A stretch of DNA of 16,516 nt from Bacteroidaceae bacterium. GTDB lineage: Bacteria > Bacteroidota > Bacteroidia > Bacteroidales > CHK158-818. The notes under the pieces are model-generated. The model was not told the origin of the DNA, did not search any database, and saw only the letters and a list, made by a program, of their open reading frames with translations. The number at the start of each line of letters is the position of its first letter. Position 1 is the first letter of the stretch. Position numbers and translations under genes: made by a program. Where the stretch lies: assembly GCA_017467745.1 (NCBI GenBank), contig JAFUKV010000181.1:1-16516 (forward strand), given 5' to 3'. Below, piece by piece: positions 1-5,359 of this stretch.

Positions 1-163
1 CGTAGATAGCACGCATCAATTGTTTTCTTTTTACAACAGAGGGTTTTGTAAACGCTTGTCGATTTCTCAATTCTTTAACGACTCCTGTTTTTTCGAATTT
101 TCTTTTGAATTTTTTCAGTGCTTTCTCAATGTTTTCGCCTTCTTTTACTGGAACTAATATCAT
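1..163 (-). CDS. rpsU: 30S ribosomal protein bS21, C-terminus cut off by the window edge
   Basis: Component of the small ribosomal subunit that sits near the 3' end of 16S rRNA. The 54 complete codons read MILVPVKEGENIEKALKKFK and continue with the basic KRKFEKTGVVKELRNRQ-like stretch typical of bS21. The full protein is usually about 63-65 residues, so roughly ten residues are missing beyond position 1. The ATG at 163 is the only sensible start. No Shine-Dalgarno precedes it; the upstream sequence is A/T-rich and ends AAAAAAGAT. The last complete codon is Tyr54, the residue reported in Bacteroidota ribosomes (Flavobacterium johnsoniae structure) to help hold the anti-Shine-Dalgarno sequence. 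The gene has its own promoter at 221-251 and diverges from the aminopeptidase gene. Confidence 0.95.
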   Translation of the reverse strand, partial: MILVPVKEGENIEKALKKFKRKFEKTGVVKELRNRQAFTKPSVVKRKQLMRAIY

Positions 164-220
164 ATCTTTTTTATAATTAATAATTTATTATCGCTTTTAT
201 TGTAAATAAAAATGCGGATG

Positions 221-251
221 CAAAATTAGACATTGTTTCTTTATAAGCAAA
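221..251 (-). promoter_or_regulatory. Bacteroidota-type promoter of rpsU
   Basis: Read on the minus strand, TTTG (251-248) is followed after 19 bp by TAATTTTG (228-221). This is a perfect match to the Bacteroidota primary sigma consensus TTTG-N19-21-TAnnTTTG. Transcription should start near 215, giving a leader of about 50 nt before the rpsU ATG at 163. The site is seen directly; its activity is inferred. Confidence 0.75.
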
Positions 252-334
252 ACTTTCAACAACAAATTTCGACATCGTTAATTTTTATTTCAATGTTTCC
301 CTCTTTTATCTCTTAAAAATACTCTTAATTACAA

Positions 335-364
335 TTTCTTTTTCGGTCAATAATCTTACCTTTG
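335..364 (+). promoter_or_regulatory. Promoter of the aminopeptidase/carbonic anhydrase unit
   Basis: TACCTTTG at 357-364 is a perfect TAnnTTTG -7 box, 23 bp before the ATG at 388. The best -33 candidate is TTTC at 335-338, one mismatch and 18 bp away, so that element is weak. The start point should be near 370, giving a leader of less than 20 nt. Apart from the two promoters, I see nothing in 164-387. Confidence 0.55.
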
Positions 365-387
365 TAAAATCTTAAAACTTAATTATT

Positions 388-2178
388 ATGAATCATACTA
401 TTATAGAACGTCTTGCCGCGTTAAGGGCGAGAATGTCAGAAAAAGACATTCAAGCATTCATTATACCGGGTACGGATCCCCATTTGAGCGAATACAGTGC
501 CGAACACTGGAAATCGAGAGACTGGATTTCCGGATTTACGGGTTCGGCAGGAACGGCAGTGGTTACATCTAATCAGGCTGGGTTATGGACTGATTCCCGT
601 TACTTTTTGCAAGCAGGAATGCAATTAGAAGGAACTTCTTTAGAATTGTTCAAACAAGGGCTTCCCGAAACACCCGATATCGTATCTTGGCTGATCTCCG
701 TTTTACCAGCCGGATCAAATATCGCTATTGACGGAGCTATGTTCTCTACAATAGAAGCTCAGAAATTACAAAATACTTTACAGCAAAACGGGCTACAACT
801 GATTGCGGATTTCGACCCGTTCGATGAAATATGGACGGATCGCCCTGCTATACCTCAAAATCCGCTTTTTATTTACGAAGAAAAATATAGCGGAGAATCG
901 ACACAAAGCAAAATAGAGAAAATACTCTCCGATATAAATAAGAAAGGTGCATCTGCTATGTTATTATCTGCATTGGACGAAATAGCATGGGCATTCAACA
1001 TACGAGGAACAGACGTAGAATGCAACCCCGTTGTCATTTGTTACGCATATATCTCCCCTTCTCGAAAGGTACTATTTATCGACGAAACCAAAGTACCTCA
1101 AAAAGAATATGATTGCCTATTCGGGCAAGGTATCGAGGTCATGCCGTATAACAAAACATTGTCTTTTATTGAACAAATTCCATGTGATACAACATTATTA
1201 GTCGATACTGGAAAATTAAATTTCAAATTGTTTCAAGCAATAAGCTGCAATAAAAAATATGTCATAGGCAGCTCTCCTGTAGCATGGTTAAAAAGCCTGA
1301 AAAATAACACAGAAATAGAAGGTTTCAGAAATGCCATGATAAAAGACGGCATTGCTCTGGTTCAATTTTTTCGCTGGTTAGAAGCTCATATTACAGATGG
1401 CAATATAACGGAAACCGAAATCGGACGGCAATTAATCCATTTCAGAAGTAAACAACCTCTCTTCATAGGAGAAAGTTTTTCTACCATAAGCGGTTATAAC
1501 GAACACGGAGCCATTGTACATTATCATGCAACGCCTGAAAGTGAATCGACATTAAAACCTTCTGGATTTTTATTAATAGACTCAGGCGGACAATATTTAG
1601 ACGGTACTACCGACATTACACGTACCATAGCGTTAGGCGAATTGACCAAACAACAAAAAAGAGATTACACTCTGGTATTAAAAGGGCATATCGCTATTGC
1701 TACCTGCCGTTTCCCCAAAGGCACACGAGGCTCTCAAATAGACATACTGGCTCGTAAACCTCTATGGGACTACGGAATGGGCTATTTACATGGTACAGGA
1801 CACGGTATCGGACACTTTTTAAATGTACACGAAGGGCCTCAAAACATCCGTTTGGAAGAAAATCCCACCCCGCTTACTCCGGGAATGGTAACTTCTAACG
1901 AACCCGGCGTTTACATCACTGGTGAATACGGTATCCGTACCGAAAATTTAGTATTAACAACTGTCGATAAACAAACGGATTTCGCTGAATTTTATAAATT
2001 CGAAACTCTTACACTCTGTCCTATCGACAAAAAAGGAATCGACATCAACTTGTTAACGGATGCGGAAATTTCATGGCTGAATGAGTATCATCAAATGGTT
2101 TTCGACAAATTAAGTCCTGAACTATCTGATGAAGAAACAACTTGGTTAAAACAGGCAACTGCGCCTATATCTCGATAA
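388..2178 (+). CDS. Xaa-Pro aminopeptidase, M24B family, long form
   Basis: Metallopeptidase that removes an N-terminal residue preceding proline; cytoplasmic, as there is no signal peptide. At 596 residues it is the long, three-domain aminopeptidase P architecture seen in eukaryotic APP1 and many Bacteroidota: two creatinase-like N-terminal domains (about 1-300) and a C-terminal pita-bread catalytic domain (about 310-596). All five expected metal ligands are present: Asp398 and Asp409 (in IDSGGQYLDGTTDITRT), His472 (in HGTGHGIGHF), Glu505 (TSNEPG) and Glu519 (GIRTENL). Their spacing (11, 63, 33, 14) is close to my recollection of human APP1. The enzyme should therefore be active. It has its own -7 box and is followed after 11 nt by the carbonic anhydrase-like gene, so the two are probably co-transcribed. 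Confidence 0.95.
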   Translation: MNHTIIERLAALRARMSEKDIQAFIIPGTDPHLSEYSAEHWKSRDWISGFTGSAGTAVVTSNQAGLWTDSRYFLQAGMQLEGTSLELFKQGLPETPDIVSWLISVLPAGSNIAIDGAMFSTIEAQKLQNTLQQNGLQLIADFDPFDEIWTDRPAIPQNPLFIYEEKYSGESTQSKIEKILSDINKKGASAMLLSALDEIAWAFNIRGTDVECNPVVICYAYISPSRKVLFIDETKVPQKEYDCLFGQGIEVMPYNKTLSFIEQIPCDTTLLVDTGKLNFKLFQAISCNKKYVIGSSPVAWLKSLKNNTEIEGFRNAMIKDGIALVQFFRWLEAHITDGNITETEIGRQLIHFRSKQPLFIGESFSTISGYNEHGAIVHYHATPESESTLKPSGFLLIDSGGQYLDGTTDITRTIALGELTKQQKRDYTLVLKGHIAIATCRFPKGTRGSQIDILARKPLWDYGMGYLHGTGHGIGHFLNVHEGPQNIRLEENPTPLTPGMVTSNEPGVYITGEYGIRTENLVLTTVDKQTDFAEFYKFETLTLCPIDKKGIDINLLTDAEISWLNEYHQMVFDKLSPELSDEETTWLKQATAPISR

Positions 2179-2189
2179 ACATTATAATT

Positions 2190-2714
2190 ATGGCTTTAAT
2201 AAAATCAGTACGGGGATATGTCCCCGAATTCGGTAAAGATTGTTTCCTTGCAGAAAACGCAACAGTAATAGGCGACGTAAAAATGGGAGACGAATGCAGC
2301 ATTTGGTTTAATACCGTTTTACGAGGCGATGTAAACTCTATCCGAATCGGCAATCGGGTTAATATACAAGACGGATCGGTATTGCATACGCTTTACGAAA
2401 AATCTACTATCGAAATAGGCGATGACGTTTCAATAGGACATAACGTAACGATACATGGCGCATCTATAAAAGACGGCGCTTTAATCGGAATGGGAGCGGT
2501 GATACTGGATCATGCCATAGTAGGCGAAGGAGCCATTGTTGCCGCAGGCTCGGTAGTATTGAGTAAAACCGTTATCAAAGCAGGAGAACTTTGGGGTGGC
2601 GCTCCCGCTAAATTCATCAAAATGGTAGATCCGGTACAAAGTAAAGAGATTAATCAAAAAATTGCAAAGAATTATCTGATGTACTCTAAATGGTATGAAA
2701 CAGATAAAGAATAG
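2190..2714 (+). CDS. Gamma-class carbonic anhydrase-like hexapeptide protein
   Basis: A 174-residue left-handed beta-helix protein of the gamma carbonic anhydrase/YrdA/PaaY group. It probably forms a trimer with zinc at subunit interfaces and may interconvert CO2 and bicarbonate. The three zinc histidines are visible at His66 (VLHT), His84 and His89 (GHNVTIH), with the family's usual spacing. Hexapeptide turns such as IGNRVNIQDG, IEIGDDVSIG and IGMGAVI run through residues 12-140, and the LRGDVNSIRIG motif lies just before the first His. The start MALIKSVRGYVPEFG at 2190 is preferred over an in-frame ATG at 2142, which would overlap the previous gene. Many bacterial members have weak or unproven hydratase activity, so the substrate is open. 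Confidence 0.9.
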   Translation: MALIKSVRGYVPEFGKDCFLAENATVIGDVKMGDECSIWFNTVLRGDVNSIRIGNRVNIQDGSVLHTLYEKSTIEIGDDVSIGHNVTIHGASIKDGALIGMGAVILDHAIVGEGAIVAAGSVVLSKTVIKAGELWGGAPAKFIKMVDPVQSKEINQKIAKNYLMYSKWYETDKE

Positions 2715-2728
2715 CGTAAGGCTTATTT

Positions 2729-2770
2729 AAAAAAGACAGAAGGGATTAAATAATCCCTTCTGTCTTTTTA
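2729..2770. terminator. Bidirectional Rho-independent terminator
   Basis: An inverted repeat pairs 2731-2747 with 2752-2768, a 17-bp stem closing on a 4-nt loop, with an A-tract before and a T-tract after. It can therefore end the plus-strand aminopeptidase/carbonic anhydrase transcript, and from the other side the long minus-strand cluster ending at the S4 gene. Nothing recognisable lies in 2771-2899. Confidence 0.85.
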
Positions 2771-2899
2771 TTAAACCATATTCCTTCCGTTTTTACAGGC
2801 ATTCTTCTTCACAATAGATGCAGCACCTTTTACCTGTCGGCTTTTCCTTCCAATAGATTTACAGGTGTTTTCTCCTTACAAAAAAATGGCACTCTTACC

Positions 2900-3301
2900 T
2901 CAGAAAGATTTCTTAGACGTTCTTACCGATGTCTTCTTCTTACTTTTTTCATTTTCCTCCTGTCGTACCTGTTCGTGCTTTCCTTTACGTAAACCCACTT
3001 TCCAAGCGCCACGTTTCTGTCGCGATGTAACAGGACGAACATTTTCTTTTATCTCAATTGCCGGTTTACGCTGACTTCTCTTCTTTTCAGCCTTAATCTG
3101 AGCCAATTCTTCCCGCACAGAACGATATTTTAATATCTCTCCATCTATTCGTATCTTATCTTCTACCCGCACTTTCATACCCATACGAGCCGGAGTACCG
3201 TTTACAGTTACTCTGTCGTCAGAAATCAACTGGTCTGCTTCCCGCCGCGAACAAAACCCCGTATCACTTATATACTTATTTAAACGAATCTCATCTGCCA
3301 T
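2900..3301 (-). CDS. Stand-alone S4-domain RNA-binding protein
   Basis: A 133-residue protein with an S4 RNA-binding fold at residues 5-60; the core IRLNKYISDTGFCSRREADQ and the following RVTVNG resemble the N-terminus of RsuA/RluB-type pseudouridine synthases. No catalytic synthase domain follows. The C-terminal half (about 70-133) is instead a very basic, low-complexity tail rich in Lys, Arg and Glu, probably disordered. It likely binds rRNA or the ribosome, but the target is unknown. The ATG at 3301 is 4 nt after the murI stop, so it is co-transcribed with murI at the end of the envelope cluster. The intact S4 core and the terminator beyond the stop argue for a genuine small protein, not a broken synthase gene. 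Confidence 0.85.
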   Translation of the reverse strand: MADEIRLNKYISDTGFCSRREADQLISDDRVTVNGTPARMGMKVRVEDKIRIDGEILKYRSVREELAQIKAEKKRSQRKPAIEIKENVRPVTSRQKRGAWKVGLRKGKHEQVRQEENEKSKKKTSVRTSKKSF

Positions 3302-3305
3302 ACTA

Positions 3306-4151
3306 TCAATCTATCGTTATATGTTTTACTTTTTCAATATCTTCTTTCAGGAAAACAGATGCAGCACCTGCAAATTTAATTTCCGATTCTGTTGTCAAAA
3401 ACTCACATCGGCCATTTTTCGTACATTTAGAAGCAATTTCCGGATGTCGGGTTAAATAATCCCTCAAACTTTTCGCCACCCATTCTCCCTGAGAAATCAA
3501 CTGTATATTTTGTGGCAAATACTCTCTTATCTTGCTTTCTAACAATGGGTAATGCGTACATCCCAATATTATAGCATCAATTAAAGGAGAGCAACTCAGC
3601 AAATTATTCAGATGTTGCTTTACAAAATAATCAGCACCCGGTTTATCATATTCACGGTTCTCTACCAAAGGAGCCCACATCGGGCAAGCCTCTGAAAACA
3701 CTTGTACATCCGGGCATGTTTTTTTTATCTCCAACAGATATGATTCCGATTGAACTGTCCCGACCGTGCCTAACAATCCTATGCAACGAGATTGTGTAAT
3801 ACCGCTTATACTCTCTACCGTAGGACGGATTATTCCCAATACCCGGCGGCTATTGTCCCATTGCGGTAAATCTTTTTGTTGAATAGACCGGAGCGCTTTT
3901 GCCGAAGCCGTATTACATGCCAAGATAACCAAATGACAACCTTGCTCAAACAAATACAAAACCGCCTGTTTGGTAAATTCGTAAACAACTTCAAAAGAAC
4001 GAGACCCATAAGGAGCCCGCGCATTATCACCCAAATACAAATAATCGTATTCCGGCAATATTTTTCGGATATTATCCAAAATAGTCAATCCTCCGTATCC
4101 GGAATCAAATACCCCTATCGCACCGGGCTGTTTCGGCAATCCACCAATCAT
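3306..4151 (-). CDS. murI: Glutamate racemase
   Basis: Cofactor-independent racemase that makes D-glutamate for peptidoglycan; cytoplasmic. With the start at 4151 it is 281 residues, slightly longer than usual. Key motifs are IGVFDSGYGG (Asp16, Ser17), LACNTASA with catalytic Cys79, and LGCTHYPLL with catalytic Cys198. An open frame extends upstream to an ATG at 4199, and two adjacent ATGs lie at 4163 and 4160. I prefer 4151 (MIGGLPKQPGAIGVFD) because family N-termini begin close to this point, and because a terminator-like hairpin occupies 4179-4203, inside the longest version. Starts at 4160 or 4163 are nearly as good. It follows an OmpH/Skp gene by 74 nt and is almost fused to the S4 gene. 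Confidence 0.93.
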   Translation of the reverse strand: MIGGLPKQPGAIGVFDSGYGGLTILDNIRKILPEYDYLYLGDNARAPYGSRSFEVVYEFTKQAVLYLFEQGCHLVILACNTASAKALRSIQQKDLPQWDNSRRVLGIIRPTVESISGITQSRCIGLLGTVGTVQSESYLLEIKKTCPDVQVFSEACPMWAPLVENREYDKPGADYFVKQHLNNLLSCSPLIDAIILGCTHYPLLESKIREYLPQNIQLISQGEWVAKSLRDYLTRHPEIASKCTKNGRCEFLTTESEIKFAGAASVFLKEDIEKVKHITID

Positions 4152-4175
4152 ATAATACATCATTTGTTTAAACAG

Positions 4176-4203
4176 AAAAAGGATGATAAAACTTATCATC
4201 CTT
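4176..4203 (-). terminator. Hairpin with T-tract between the Skp-like gene and murI
   Basis: On the minus strand an 11-bp perfect stem (4203-4193 with 4189-4179) closes on a GTT loop and is followed by TTTCTGTTT. Together with the stem's own last two Ts, that gives five Ts before the C. It lies 23 nt after the OmpH/Skp stop and looks like a moderate intrinsic terminator or attenuator that would lower murI and S4 expression relative to the chaperones. The T-tract is interrupted, so read-through is likely. Confidence 0.55.
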
Positions 4204-4225
4204 CCTCCGCATATAATAGGTTGTT

Positions 4226-4732
4226 TTATTTTAAATTCAATTTCGCTTTCACCAACGGAGTAGCATCTATACTTCCGCTTCCTTTAAAAAGGATTGAACC
4301 GGAAGACAAATCAAGAATATATGTAAAACTGTTTTCTTTACCTACGGCGTCGATAGCTTCGTTTATTTTTTTGATAATGGGAGCCATCAATTCATTTTGC
4401 TTTTTATCCAATGTTTCAAAAGCGTTTTGTTTAAACTCTGCCGCTTTTTCTTCTATACTTTGCAATGATTGTTGACGACGAACCCGTATCGTTTCGGACA
4501 AAGTATCGGCTTCTGCCTGATAACGTTTAAACTCTTGTACGTATTGTTCATTCAAATTAGCCAATTCATCTTCAAATTTTTTCTGCATAGATTCCAACTG
4601 TTTGATTGCTGATGCACGTTCAGGCATTAAAGAAAGAATTTCATTAGAATCTATATATCCGATCTTTACAGTCTGAGCAAAAGACATTACCGGTAATGCC
4701 AATAAAACGGCTAACACTAATTTTTTCAACAT
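4226..4732 (-). CDS. OmpH/Skp-family periplasmic chaperone (second copy)
   Basis: A 168-residue periplasmic protein that should hold unfolded outer-membrane proteins on their way to BamA. The signal peptide MLKKLVLAVLLALPVMSFAQ is followed directly by TVKIGYIDSNEIL, the family's N-terminal beta strand. A long, charged coiled coil covers about residues 38-120, the tentacle region of Skp, and a short beta segment (SFTYILDLSSGSILF) follows. The length matches Skp. It is 56 nt downstream of a similar but divergent paralogue and has a promoter-like -7 box just upstream (4776-4783), so it may be made at a different level. The family is clear; its client proteins are unknown. Confidence 0.9.
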   Translation of the reverse strand: MLKKLVLAVLLALPVMSFAQTVKIGYIDSNEILSLMPERASAIKQLESMQKKFEDELANLNEQYVQEFKRYQAEADTLSETIRVRRQQSLQSIEEKAAEFKQNAFETLDKKQNELMAPIIKKINEAIDAVGKENSFTYILDLSSGSILFKGSGSIDATPLVKAKLNLK

Positions 4733-4775
4733 AATATCAAGTTTTATTTTATAATTTCGTTAATTATTTACGCCA

Positions 4776-4806
4776 CAAATGTAAGCATTTATTTTGAATA
4801 TCCTAA
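4776..4806 (-). promoter_or_regulatory. Internal promoter candidate before the second Skp-like gene
   Basis: Minus-strand TACATTTG at 4783-4776 matches TAnnTTTG. TTAG (4806-4803) lies 19 bp upstream, a three-of-four -33 match that falls inside the end of the preceding gene. A start near 4770 would give a leader of about 40 nt to the ATG at 4732. Confidence 0.45.
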
Positions 4807-5301
4807 TCTTTGGAGCACATCATCACTTATATCAATATCGGGAGAAGCAAAAATAATTGCCTGATCTGAAGCTCTGTCAATAACCATTTTATAATCTTGT
4901 TCAAGCGAAATGGCTTTTACCGCTTCATAAATATTATCCTGTATAGGTTTTATCAATAACTCGCGCATTTTCATCAACTCGCCATCTTGTCCGAAATATT
5001 TCTGACGCAAATCCTGTACCTCTTTCTCTTTTTTTAGGATAGCTTCTTCTTTCTGGTTCTGTGCTTGCGCCGACAAGTTTTTAGCATTTTGATAATCCTT
5101 GTACATATCCTGAACTTGTTTCATCATTGTCTCTACCTCGCTTTGCCAAGCCTTAGCCTTTGTTTCAATTTGAGTGTTGGCAGCTTTATATTCAGGAATA
5201 TTTTCAAGAATATACTCCATATCAATCAAAGCATACTTCTGGGCGTTTGCACTAAATGCATAAGCGCAAGCCAACATTAACGCCAAAACAACCTTCTTCA
5301 T
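4789..5301 (-). CDS. OmpH/Skp-family periplasmic chaperone (first copy)
   Basis: A 170-residue exported protein with signal peptide MKKVVLALMLACAYAFSANAQ, then KYALIDMEYILENIPEYKAA, the usual OmpH/Skp opening. Residues about 45-125 form a Lys/Glu/Gln-rich coiled coil expected to make the chaperone's arm, and the C-terminus (YKMVIDRASDQAIIFASP) returns to beta structure. I chose the ATG at 5301 because it gives a standard signal peptide. An in-frame ATG at 5313 would add MGKI and cannot be excluded. It lies 58 nt downstream of bamA, whose substrates it should deliver. It shares architecture with the next gene but little direct identity, so this is an old duplication. Confidence 0.9.
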   Translation of the reverse strand: MKKVVLALMLACAYAFSANAQKYALIDMEYILENIPEYKAANTQIETKAKAWQSEVETMMKQVQDMYKDYQNAKNLSAQAQNQKEEAILKKEKEVQDLRQKYFGQDGELMKMRELLIKPIQDNIYEAVKAISLEQDYKMVIDRASDQAIIFASPDIDISDDVLQRLGYSK

Positions 5302-5359
5302 AATTTTTCCCATTTAATTATTTAACAACAAGCGATACAACGATATTGTTTAATCCGGA

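Noticed and set aside
2142..2189. N-terminal extension of the carbonic anhydrase-like protein
   Set aside because: It would overlap the aminopeptidase by 37 bp and add residues outside the hexapeptide fold. MALIKSVRGY at 2190 is the natural family start.
2771..2899. Short Cys-rich reading (CCIYCEEEC) on the minus strand between the S4 gene and the terminator
   Set aside because: It has no start codon in frame and is only about 20 codons between stops, so it is most likely 3' untranslated sequence.
3876..4475. 199-codon frame antisense to murI and the second Skp-like gene
   Set aside because: It spans two clearly real genes and their gap on the other strand, has no domain pattern, and crosses the hairpin at 4179-4203.
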